From: Haemaphysalis longicornis
Taxonomy: Eukaryota > Arthropoda > Arachnida > Ixodida > Ixodidae
DNA length: 64,000 bases
Reading direction: 5' to 3'
Assembly (NCBI GenBank): GCA_013339765.2
Contig: CM023453.1
Location: 34,826,926-34,890,925, forward strand
A program made the translations under genes and the position numbers. Every line of letters starts with the position of its first letter. The stretch's first letter is position 1. A model generated the notes under the pieces. That model worked only from the letters and a program-made list of their open reading frames with translations, was not told where the DNA came from and searched no databases. This document shows positions 22,100 through 33,800 of this stretch, piece after piece.

Positions 22100-22702
22100 T
22101 TAAAGGAGTACTCACACGGAACTTCAAAACTGGGACTACCGTATGTAAAAGGCTGTCTTTGTATGTGGAGATATCTCCCAGCAAGTTTCAACAGTAACCA
22201 TTCAGTATCTTTGCGCACACGAGAAAGCTCAGAACGGATACCACTTCGCAATCGGCATCAGCATGGCGCTATCTGCTTCCTCCTGGCCCCAAACTGCCGA
22301 CGTGAGTGCTCCCGTGATCTGCCCGACGCACTGGCTGCGGTTGGCGCGCGCTGTTCCGCCATGTGTGCACGTCACGGTTTTGGGACTGACGTCATGCTGC
22401 CTGGCGCGTAGACATGGTGGAGACCGTGGTGGAGACCGCGGCCGGTTTGTGCACGCGCACGCGTCCACACAGACAGTGGTGCGACGACGAAAACGGTGAC
22501 GACACGAGCGCCCTCCTGTCATGGCGGCCGCCTCGGCGTTCATTTAGTCGAAACCGTAACTTACACGAATAAACGAGGCTGTAAATAATTATTTACGCTG
22601 CTATCGACCGTCTAATGCGCATTTCTATGCTCAGCGGGCTGGTAGGCACCCATAGCAGCGTAAAAAACTGAACACGAAAATTTCGTGTCAGCACTCCTTT
22701 AT
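22100..22702. mobile_element. Family D MITE
   Basis: About 600 bp with inverted ends ttaaaggagtactcacacgg and cgtgtcagcactcctttata. It separates two RTE fragments; no transposase. Confidence 0.65.
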
Positions 22703-23110
22703 ACGGAGCTGAAACTGGCGCCTTACAAAACAACTAGAAAGCAAACTTAGGTGGGCTCAACGGGCCATGGAACAAATAATGTTACGAATAGCACTCGGGG
22801 AACAGAAACGAGCTACCTGGATCAGAGAACAAACTAGAGTTGACGATATCATAGTTCAAATAAAGAAAAAGAAATGAACTTGGGCTGCCCATGTAGTGAG
22901 ACAAACCGACAACCGGTGGACGAGTAGGGTAAAAGAGTGGATACCAAGATATGTGTCTAGAAGAAGGGGAAGGCCAATAGCACGATGGAGGGATGAAGTA
23001 CGGAACTTCGAGGGTAAACTGTGAATTCGATGACGCAGGAAATGAGCGGTTGGAGGTCAACGGGAGAGGCCTTCCTCCTGTAGTGGACCTGAGCAGGCTG
23101 ATGATGACTC
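22703..23110 (+). pseudogene. RTE-type LINE 3' fragment
   Basis: Encodes the C-terminal part of an RTE RT: KLRWAQRAMEQIMLRIALGE, then TWIREQTRVDDII, an in-frame TGA where a tryptophan is expected, WAAHVVRQTDNRW and GRPIARWRDEVRNF. Ends with a gatgatgac tail. Only one stop over about 270 bp, so it is younger than the fragment to its left. Confidence 0.75.
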
Positions 23111-24011
23111 CATTAAGAATATCCTCCTGCTCCTCTCTCAGAGCCACCAAGACCCCTCCTCTAATGCGGCATCAATGGAACGGGGACGGGACAGGCGGAA
23201 AAAGCATGCGGTGACAAATGGCAGAGAAACAATCGATGGTGCGTTGTGCTAGCATCCCTAGTGCTTGATGCTCACCTTCACAATACAAGCAGTGGGGTTC
23301 CAGAGGCAGGGTGGCTGCTTCTGATAGCGTTGGTGGGGTGTTGGAGCTCCAAGAATGTGGAACTTCTTAAAATCGCTGGCACCCGGATGAAGAAAAATGC
23401 AGCTTCTTCGAAGCCTCGTAGTCTCACGTGGAGTGAGTCACGCGGGCAAGCAACGACAACGACGAGAATGATAATGATGATGCTATCATGCGAACGTGAG
23501 GATGATTGGCGAGGGCTATAGACAGGCGACACATAACAAAGACGGATATTTGTGCGTGCCTGCGTTAACGTTGCGCATGCGAGGACGTACGAAGAGCGAA
23601 ACACCCCACGGTTTGCTTGCGACAGAAGATTGTCGTAACCGTTCAGTTAATGAAGACGAGGAAGCCGATCGGACGATAGAGGGCCCCGTAATTAGACAAC
23701 AAACTTTTTTTATCCAGCCACTGATGATTCGGTATGTGCCATACTCGAAGGAAAAACAGCAACAACGTGTCTACACGAGAACGAGCAGACAATGTGTTTA
23801 GTGCCAGACAAGTATCCTGTGACAACCACGAATAAGCCTCGTTTACACCAAAATATATGCAGTCCGAACGGTCACGTGACTTCCCTGCCCCCTCCCCACA
23901 CACACACCCGGATGACGTCACATTTAGCACAGTTGAATATGGCGCCCGGCTGCGTCCGAAGTAAACAAAACTGCACCATCCCCTGCAGTAGAACTACCAG
24001 AAGTTTGATGT

Positions 24012-24245
24012 ACTGTGTGTGTATGTGTGGTGTGTATTGTGTGCGTGTGTGTGTGTGTGTGTGGTGTGGTGTGTGTGCGTGTGCTTGTGTGTGTGTGTGT
24101 GTGTGCGTGCGTGTGCGTGTGCGTGCGTGCGTGCGTGTGCGGTGGGTCGTGCGTGCGTGCTGTGCTGTGTGCGTGTGTGTGTGTGCATGCGTGCGCGCGT
24201 GCGTGTGTGTCTGTAGTGTGCGTGGGTGCGTGCGCGTGCGTGCCG
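24012..24245. repeat. GT/GC-rich microsatellite
   Basis: 230 bp of interrupted (GT)n and (CGTG)n. Long Cys/Val or His/Thr reading frames across it are repeat translations. Confidence 0.95.
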
Positions 24246-24562
24246 TCGTACGCATCACCCGTATTCGCATTGTGTACGTTTACCGACTTCAGAAAAATTA
24301 ATTAAGCTCGCAGTTTCTAAAGAAAGCGGTGTGTTACTGTTTTACGCCGCCGTACGTATGCGTTGAAATGAAGTTACACTTATCAGCTTTCGGGTCAACC
24401 CCCCAACCCGAGAGATTGGTGTACCACTCTTTAAGAACGGCCGACCAGAGGAGTTCGTGCCGTGCAGCAGCGGAAGAAGAGGGCGAAGAAGACGTGCGAG
24501 TGCGGTGTGCTCGGGGTCGGGGGCGCGAAGAGGATAGTGCGGCTGCCGGTGCCCCGTTCCCC

Positions 24563-24647
24563 ATGTCGTGGGTTGTGCTCGTCCGGGCGCTCCTCCTGGG
24601 CGTCCTACTACTTCTGGACGCCGGACGCCGCGGACACGCCGCCTCCC
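24563..24647 (+). CDS. Possible first coding exon with signal peptide
   Basis: ATG opens MSWVVLVRALLLGVLLLLDA GRRGHAAS, a textbook secretory signal (hydrophobic core, small residues at the end), and is followed by a strong donor C|gtgagt at 24648, phase 1. The 140 bp upstream are CpG- and GAAGAAG-rich like a 5' leader. The next exon is not identified; the assembly gap begins 350 bp downstream. An identity for the protein cannot be given. It could belong to the plus-strand gene ending at 37456, but the phases need at least one more exon. Confidence 0.45.
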
Positions 24648-25000
24648 GTGAGTGGACAGCACCTGAATCGTTCCTGTGTAGTAAACGCTAGGGTCGCCAC
24701 TCGTCGATGGCCTCTGGGGGCGCTTAAGCGACGTGCATAGAGCTTTCCTTGGCTTGACGATTCCGCATAACCCATACCGTGACCGCGTACTTCGGCGGCT
24801 TAACTACGCAAGCCTAGTGAGAAAGCGAGAGGGGAAGTCACATCGCGCGATTACAAATGCTTACGTATATGTTCACGATGACGACTTTGCCACGCACTCT
24901 TGAAAACTAGAGGTGCATTTCCCATCAGTGCCGTTTTGCGTGAAGTATTTTCTGTTACAAGGACCGCGTAAAAGTGGCAAACCCACTGCATCCAGCCTAA

Positions 25001-25100
25001 NNNNNNNNNNNNNNNNNNNNNNNNNNNNNNNNNNNNNNNNNNNNNNNNNNNNNNNNNNNNNNNNNNNNNNNNNNNNNNNNNNNNNNNNNNNNNNNNNNNN
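25001..25100. other. Assembly gap (100 N)
   Basis: Exactly 100 N, the usual placeholder for a gap of unknown size. Confidence 0.99.
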
Positions 25101-26049
25101 AAAATGTGGAATATTTTTTTTCGCTTCCTTTTTGAAATGCACAGTGAGGGTTGGCATGTTGCATACCCGTTTATTTCAACAAACACAACTGTGCCGTTCA
25201 TATAAATGCACTGTATAACCGTTGCACACCTAATCAAAACCCGAAAAGAGAAGACACCACATGGGTTTTGTACTCGTGTGACCAGAGGAAACGAACATCA
25301 GTATGCCATCATCAGTGTTTTGTCTCATGGCCGGACCATGACCTGATGCACCGCGCTGCGTGGTCCATTACAGGACTCTCTTTCCTTTGTCTCTCTCAGA
25401 GCAATCTGCGCATGTGTTGCAGCCCGCCCCCTCACCCACGATTTGCCACAGGCATGCACCACTGGTTGGTTCCCTGTTGCAGGGGAAACGCAGTTTCAGG
25501 CCTTTTCAGCGAATCTTCAGGACCGAATAAATCGGTACCAATTTCTACGCTGAGAACACGACTACAACTGTGCTCAGATAAAACAGGAATTCAAAGGTGT
25601 GCCTTTTCAACGAATTGCCAGGTGAAAATAAATCGTTCCCTCCGAAATCATATTAAGTGCGTCTGACTTGGTCGAAAATCTGTTTCTGCCAATGTATCAC
25701 CCAGATCGATGTTTTAAAGACATTTTGTGCTACCTGGAATGGGTTCAGCAGCGCTGTGATAGGATAGGCTGCAATCGACACTGACAGTTTGCTACTGATA
25801 CTTTGACTGAGAAGACTGATACTTTGGGAATGGGTAGTCCGAAATAGCCGTGTCTAAAAATTGAATGGTGTCTGTACTAGACTCGTCTGTTTCCTCTTGC
25901 CTCTTATAAGCCAAAAGAAGGTTTTGCGAATGAATTAAGGTATTGCAGTGCTGCTACCGAGGCAGTGTGACATCCTGCTTCACGCAAACCATCTACAAAA
26001 AGTAAATGCTGTAAGAGTATTCTAGAATTTCACTGGGGCAAAATAAAGG

Positions 26050-26412
26050 CCCCCTGTTCAGGGTGCCATTTCATCCATGGAAAGGGTTGAAGCAATAGTT
26101 ATAGCAATAACAGGCAACATTCATGGCAACAAATGTGGGGCACTGAAATTCGTTTCCTATCATTTCCTTTTTTCTGTCTGGCTGTTCCTTCAAATCCAAG
26201 CAAAATTTTTCCTATTCATTCGGTTTCTTGTGATGCATAACCGCCTCACTGCAATGAAGCGTTGCTGCGTATTGGTTACGTTAATCACTGCATTTGTCAG
26301 CACGGCTGTTTCATTAGGCGGGCAGTATTTGCACTGGTTTAATCACTGAATGACCTCGCAATGGATAGGTGCACCCTCTTCGAGTGCTGCGGTGCTATTT
26401 TTGTGCAGTACA
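26050..26412. repeat. Duplicated block, copy 1
   Basis: Shares ctgttcagggtgccatttca through cagtacatcgaattagttc with 27266-27602. The two differ mostly by small insertions and deletions, not substitutions. Confidence 0.8.
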
Positions 26413-26649
26413 TCGAATTAGTTCTGGGAAAACTGGTTGAACAGGCTTTTTATTCGGCATTTTTGTTGCAATAAAAGAAGCTTGTCTCGACTGTTTGTGA
26501 AAGTGGACGTGGCAAGTAAGACTATTTTTGTTATTTATGGACCAAATTTAATCACATTAGGAACATTTATATAGCTAGCTATTCTAATAACAAAACTGAT
26601 ATCGGTATTAGGATATGTTTTATACTTCTTGAGTTACAAGACAAATTGC

Positions 26650-27264
26650 TTAAAGGAGCCATGAAGAGAAAACACAGGTTTGGTTCATTCAAAAGATTGC
26701 CTGTTTCGCTAGAATCACACGGCCACCACTTTTAACGTAAAACTTCGCTCAAATAAGCCAAATAATTATGAGAAAAGGAAATGGCATGCGACCCACTATC
26801 CTCATTCCGCCAACAGAACCTATGATGTCGACGAGAGGCTCTGCGATTAGGGCGGAGGGATGGCAAAAGCAAACGAAAATTAGGCAGAGTTAAGCTTCAG
26901 AATGAGCTATTTTTGCCTAAATTTAGGGCACATTCTTTTAAAGCCGTAAGAATGGTCGTAAGTGTAAGTTACGAAATGCACATGTAAACATAGAATTGAC
27001 CGCTGCTACTGCTGTGGGTACTGCGCGCACTATGATAGGATAGCTGCAAAGGACTGCAGGGCTTTGGGGATGACTCAGAGGACACTGGCGATTGATGAAA
27101 TACCGTGTCTTACGTGAACATATTGTCGAGCGAGCTCCTGTTTACGAAACGATTTCTGCCAATGAATTAAAAATTGCAGAAAAAAGACACGCAGTGGACT
27201 ATGGTGGCGCCATCTAGGTTGAGTAATGTAAACAAACACGCGAATACCTCGATACCAATAGGCC
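26650..27264 (+). mobile_element. Family A TTAA element, right end lost
   Basis: Starts TTAAAGGAGCCATGAAGAGA, same orientation as 55468-56229, and keeps internal blocks (gggctttggggatgactcag, gtcgagcgagc). It stops at ccaataggcctg where the second copy of the duplicated block begins, instead of reaching a terminal repeat. Confidence 0.7.
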
Positions 27265-27265
27265 T

Positions 27266-27602
27266 GTTCAGGGTGCCATTTCATCCTTGGAAAGGGTTGA
27301 AGCAATAGCTAGCAATAAGGGTTCATCAACATGTCAGCACGTTATTCGTTTCATTTCCGCGCTGTCCCCTTTTTCAACGCAAAATTTTTGATTCATTCGG
27401 TTTCTTGTGATGCATAACCGCCTCACTGCAATAGCTTTTGCTGCGATTGGTTACGTTAATCACTGCATTTGTCAGCACGGCTGTTTCATTAGGCGGGCAG
27501 TATTTGCACTGGTTTAATCATGTACGAATGACCTCGCAATGGATAGGTGCACCCTCTTCGAGTGCTGCAGTTATTTTTGTGCAGTACATCGAATTAGTTC
27601 GA
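27266..27602. repeat. Duplicated block, copy 2
   Basis: Second copy of 26050-26412 with many small indels; it abuts a truncated family A element. Confidence 0.8.
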
Positions 27603-28210
27603 AAACACACGATTTAGCGGGAAATTCACAAATTTTAATAAAAAGTGATTAATTTGTCAGTGGAATTAAAGCAGCGTTGGCATTTAGACAACAAGTGCTG
27701 GGGAACTACAAAAAGCGAAAGCTTTCGAATAAAACATAACTAGGTATTTTATACTTCTTGAGTTACCTTGCTTAAAAAGTCTCCCCTAGAATGATTAACT
27801 AATTAAGGCAGAAAACCCTACGTGGTGTTCATGTGAATGTGATCAGGAGGGTCTATTCTGTGCAAGAAAGCTGTTAGGTCATTGTTTTATTTCCTTTACG
27901 TGTCAAAAAAAACAAAAAAAGTTCCACCTTAATTGCGACGTGAAACTATTTCTCATTTCAAAAGGAAGGTGAAATTTTTTTCACTGTATTTCTTGGTACA
28001 TAAATGAAAGAAAGCAATGATCTGACACCTTCCTTGCACAGAATTGACCTTCCTGTTACACACTGACACAGAAATCTTGTAGGGCTTTTGCCTGGTTAAT
28101 TAAATAATCTTAAGTAAGTGGTAGTCTAACTTGAAAAGTATAGGAGGTAGTGGTTAGTATGGTATCATAAAAGCACTTAATTTGATTAAATTTGGCAAAT
28201 AAAAAAAAAA

Positions 28211-30775
28211 TGGCCGCGTATCTGCTCCTTTCGTTGCAAATGTCGAAGAAAGACTATAGTAAACTGGCGCCCCTGCCAAGTGAATGCCTCCCTTCTCTTT
28301 CCACTCACCTCTCATGCTATTCCTCTCCTGTCTCGTTCCTCCCAAGATAACTTGCTAGAGGTTTGCTTAAGTCAATTTACATTTACCGCGTTCCACTGCT
28401 CCAAGTCGGGTGCCTCGATGCCAGCGCTGCTGTACGGCGGAGATGCACGTGAATTGAGGCACCCTACTATGTTTATAGAACCACGAGCCCTACTCCACGA
28501 GCGTTTCACGGAAGTGGAACCTAATAGTGGAACCGTTCTTTGCTGTTGCCATTTGATTTCTTAAATGCTGCCAGGAGCTATTGGCGGTGAGATGTTTGAG
28601 TGGACGTCGGCTTGCTCGTGATGTCGTCGTTTGGCCTGAGCGTAGCTTTCGTAGTATTAAAGCGTTATTTCTAGTTTCAGTTATTTTTGCCAGCTTCTGA
28701 CACATCTGTAAGTTCAAGCTGTATCCCCCACAAGTTTGCAACACACGAGTGAGAGATAAAACTTTCGTAAGAGCATCGGTCAGAAGATCGTGTGTAACTC
28801 GTCCTTTCTAGCTTATTCGCGAGGTTTAGTTCTCAGAGATAATCGATAAGTATTTCAAATGCGTAGGCTTCCCTACAGTATTTTTGCGATGCTCTTATGA
28901 AGACTCGGCAGTTTGATGCTACGTACCAAGCAGCGGGCCCCTACACGTGCATCGTAGAGTAGGAAATGAAGCAGCTGTCTTTTAATTCTTTCGTTGTTGT
29001 TGACTTGATTCAGACAAAAGTTTTTTTTTCTTTTGTGTGCCCAACCCATCAGTTTTTCTGCACTGTCACAAACGCCTTATTGGTAGGTGTGTGTATGTTT
29101 GGGAGGCTCACAAACATCGTTTGGATATTTTCTTCAGGCTGTATTGCCTTTCGTTACGGCTGGGGGCAAGAAGGTGCATATCTCCAGCATGCATTGTTTA
29201 TTCAGTTGCAGAGTTTGTGAAAATTTGTGCTACGCAACCCCGATCGCGCCCCAGACAATGTTGTCCAGATTACTCGAAGGTGGCTTTCGTGCCCCGAATT
29301 TCTATCGTAACCATCGTTATCCATAACGAACTGACTCCAACCCGAACAATTATGACATGATTATGGTGTTGAAGGCATGATATACTCGCTAAAAAACGCA
29401 ATAAATAGTATACGTGCATATATTGCAAGAATCGAAGTCGATGAATGTTTCCAAGCTGCCCTTTGTTGTTTTCCAACCCTACCAGGCACATAGAACTAAT
29501 CCTGACCTACTCGGGATGGCGTTCTATGAATTGAAAAAAATTAATATTACTCTCTTGTCCTGGACTGAGGTCCCAGCCCACTAATTAGTTCGATTTTACT
29601 GTTAAATAAAGTTTTCTCCTGCTCCTGCTCATCCTCCTCCTCCTGAGTGCAGGTCTACTATAAAGCATATCTGAATAGTGGGAAGATATGTCTATGGGAA
29701 ATGTACCGAAATATCCCTCCATGTCTGTAAAAACATAGGTTACTGTATCTTTACCGTAGACGTGACTCGTTTTGCTCAAAAAACCCCCATGCTGGTTAAA
29801 AGCCTGGTATAAAACCAGCACGTGCCTGTGCACACAGTGAGTTATTTGGAACTCAACCTACCTTTCTTGCGCGCCATAGTGCATGTCAGCATACTTTCGT
29901 GCCATGACAATGTAAAGCGATATGATACAATAATTTCGAGCGTTAGGCAAGGTTGAAAAGGGTTTTACCTTACATATGATTACCAGGGATCGTAATGCCC
30001 TCTGCCAAAGCCGACCGCCCCAAAGGCATGGAATTTGTTTTGGTCTTGTATTTTCGCTGTTGTCGGTTACTAGCAGCTGGCTTTTCCCGTTATTCGAAAT
30101 ATTGCTTAACACAGAAGGTGAAGCCTAGCTCTGACTCTTCGCGCTCCGCACAGGAACGGCTTGGCATGGAATGGGGCGACGCCGGCAACGTTTCTTCTGT
30201 AGCGGTACCCAAAACTATACTTTAACTCACGCCTTGAGCTAGTGTGTGCGATTTTAAGTCTATTGTTATTATAAAAATTTACGCACACGCGAAATCTGGT
30301 GCGGAGAAGCATCAGACGTCAACCGAGCGCATAGATACAGCAGTGAGAGTGAGCCCGAGTGAAGCAGACGACAAATGCGAGAATCCCTAAGCCGACGTCA
30401 CGGAGGCGCACTTCGCAGCGCCGCCCGTGGTCGCGCTCACCGCCAATAGTAGTGCGAGGCAACAGCAGGCGATGGCTTTCTGCAGTTGGTGTAGTATTTC
30501 AGTTGATTGCAAAAACGAAGCATCCTAAATTTTTTAATAAAGGAACACTGCAAATATCACTTATCCATTGATTTTCTGCATCATATTTGCGTAATGTCTT
30601 GTTCTTGTTCAACAACGTTGACAAGTATGAACGTTAACACCGGAATTAAACGTTTCGATTTGCCTGTGTTTCACTTTGGCCGGGTGGCTGAATTGAGTCA
30701 CAGACAGACAGACATACAGAGAGGCCAAAATTTCTGCGTTTAAGTAGTGCAGAAAAGACTATCGTCGTTAAAAGT
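28211..30775 (+). repeat. Family E interspersed repeat, interrupted
   Basis: 28211-28578 (ggccgcgtatctgctccttt to gctgccaggag) matches 43125-43895, and 30450-30775 (aacagcaggcgatggctttc to gtagtgcagaaaagac) matches 43905-44260. The 1.9 kb between has no counterpart in the other copy and would be a later insertion or rearrangement; I recognise no element in it. Confidence 0.6.
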
Positions 30776-30868
30776 CTTTTTACTTGCCACATTCTCCCTT
30801 ATTGGCCTTTCAAAGGCCATCGTGGCTTTTAATTGTCGTGTTTGCAACCTCACCCGTCTCTCTTACAG

Positions 30869-33800
30869 GATCAACGCAAGATTGGGCGAGGTCCTTCGGG
30901 TCGGTGTGCTGGACTACAGAACACTGCCACTGCTGCCGGTGAGCAGAGCTCCTGAAAACATTAAAGGCGGTTTGTGCTCTCCATGCAAGCTGTACGTGCC
31001 ATGGAGTTTCATACAATAATAACTAGAGGGGAAACTGGCGCTAGTGTCAACGTGAACATGGCAGCGGTGCTTACACTTCAATGGGAATGATGGTAGTTCT
31101 GGAACCGGATTGCGTAGGATCAAAACGGGCCTACGGCTGCGCAAATTGGGTTTTTTGACGAGAAAACTCTTATTGCCCGGTTCTCCGTTTACAAATTACA
31201 TGGCGAACAAGAAAGTTGGTGACGAAAAATCGGTTTTGTACGAAATAAAACGGACGCGGAGTCGAGGAGGGTTGTAGAGCAGGTTTGCAATTTGCCGCCA
31301 CGTATAGCAGGATGCGGACTTCTTTAAAAACTGCTTGTAAATGTTTCGGCGCTGGTGGTTTGTAATAGAAAGAGAAAAGTTTTGTGCTCATAAAAAAAAA
31401 AGAAACCGATTACCTTTGGAGAAGTTATTCTTGCCTGAATTAGTGACATTCATCAAGCTGCGTTCCTATCAGCCGCCGGTACTGCTGGTGTACGCCGTAG
31501 GAGCCGGCGTTTGCTCGGAAGGTGTGGCTGTTCCAAGCGATTCGCAACCGTCGTCAGCTTCGACAATACATTGCTCTGCCGAATGAGCAGCGCCGCAACT
31601 CCTAATTCGCAGACAACTTCGCCGCACAGAGCGCCGTCATTTGTGTTTTTGTGCTCGCTGTGCCGGTAATGAATTGATAACCCACCCATTTATAAAACAT
31701 TCCACTCAGGACGGCGTCAGTGCGCGCGCGGCATGCAGTTCAAGAAGAAACGTATTTTTGATAGCTTCTTCCAGCACCCCGCGTAGGCAAATGCGTTCAT
31801 GTAAATCCAAAACGAAAACGAAACTGCCTGCAATCCATAGTAACTTCCACAAGCCATCGAGCGCCAATCCGAATCCAGAACTACCCATCACGCCCATTGA
31901 AGCGTAAGATCACAGCGCCAGATTTTTCTCTGGTTGTTATTTTATGAAACTCTATGGTACGTGCCTTTCGGTGAACTATGCCAGCCAGGAAGCGTTCCCG
32001 TGCTAGTTGTGAACCTAGGTTGGTCTCTGCACACCAGTTTCTGAGCTAATTTCCGCAACTGGCGGCCCGTTTGTTTTTTGACATTACGTATTTTTAGATG
32101 AAATTATGAGGTCCCACTTGCGATGAACTTGGATGATAGAATGATAAACAGCGCAAAATGACAAAATGCAAGCAAGGGTACCAGCAGACTCAGCACTGAC
32201 TCGCAACTAAAATTTCCAGCTGAGCGCTGTGCCTTTTACGGCACGCATCTAGCCAAAAGGAAAGGAAAGAAAACAGCAGTTACGGGTGATTACAAGCTAA
32301 TAATTATTTAGTTATTAACCCCAAAAAACTATATTCTTAGTCTTTATGGCTCATCAGAAGCCCATCAGTTTTTTTTTTTTTTTTTTGAAATAAATGTTGG
32401 TTCTCATTTAATCACCTTGTGACGACGTTAAATTCCTTGCCATTCACCTGGGCCCAGCCATGATCCATAGTAGAAGGGCAAAGGCAGTGGTAGTCACCAC
32501 AAAGACGGTGTGATGGGAGAAGGCACCACACCGACCAGAGGGGCGCGGGGGAGCTACCTGGGGCGCTGGCCCTCACGCCGACGGAAGCGGCGAGCATAAC
32601 TGACTCACAGGACACGTGCAGGAGGTTCAGTAGGGGTTGGGTGGCACCAGCAATGCACCTTATGCTCTCAAACAAATTCCCCGATAGCAAACTTAGGATT
32701 GTGTGGACGCCTGCTCATGCCTCCATGGAGGGCAACGAATTTGCCCACCAAAAGGGCACTTGCCGACCAGGCCTCGGAGGACGGGGAGAAACCTACACCA
32801 CTTGTAACCTACCAAGGAACAACACAACATTACAAGCTTAATCGACGGGCTTTCCCGCTACCTCACCGAAACCTCGCGAAGTCCCAAGAAACCACACAAA
32901 CTCCTACAAAAAAAAAACCCTCCCGCATACAATAAGGCTACACTGGATGCCCCCCCCCTCAATATCCAGCAGAATGTAAATACTGCCAACAGCCAGATGT
33001 ACTCAGACATATTGTCATAGAGGGTTGGAAAAACAAGCACCTACACCTACAGTTGTTCCCTGCAAACCCTCAAGCGCAGTGGGAGATGCTGCTGTCCAGC
33101 CCCTGCCTCTCGGACCAGCTCCTGCTCACCGAGAGGGCAGCCGATGCTAAGGCAGCTCATGGATTCCTGCAGAGAGGGAGCCACTCCTACAGGAACACCA
33201 TGAATGCCCTCAATAAACGTTTTCTCTCTCCCTCTCTCTCTAGACCCTCACCTTACATTTAGTTCTCACTTTTCCAATCTCAAGCAAAAAAAAAGAAAAG
33301 CTGGCTGACGATTACGATACACTCCCTAATGCGAAATTTGTGCGCAGCGTGAACTGCAGCCTTTTGGAATAATTTACCAATGGCTGTCAAATCATCCGCG
33401 TCGCTAACATGCTCTAAAAAATTCTTAGAGAATTTATTTTGCTGCAATAAGTAGCTTGTTCTGTGTTCTTACTTTTTGCTTGTTACCCCTAATGTTTTTT
33501 CAAATGCTTTTGTTTCCTTTATGTTATTTAGGAATTGATTTCACTATTTTTGTTCTAGGTTAAGCTAGCTTTTGAAAATTTTTCTTGTCTTTTTATACCT
33601 TGTACTCATTTGGTGGGCTTTTATGTAAAAGCCCACCTGCTGCTTCCACGCAATCAGTTTATGTATTCATAATCGAGGGTCCCCTTGCAGTTTCTTGAAT
33701 TTGGTACCCTCATCTGTATTGCTTTCGTGAAATAAACTTCCCCCCCCCCCCCAAACAACAACAAAAAAAACAATCAACAACAGCACACACAAGGGTTGTT

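Noticed and set aside
23872..24305. Several long Cys/Val- and His/Thr-rich reading frames
   Set aside because: They are translations of the GT/GC microsatellite.
24851..25237. Reading frames running through the N gap
   Set aside because: The frame across unknown bases is meaningless.
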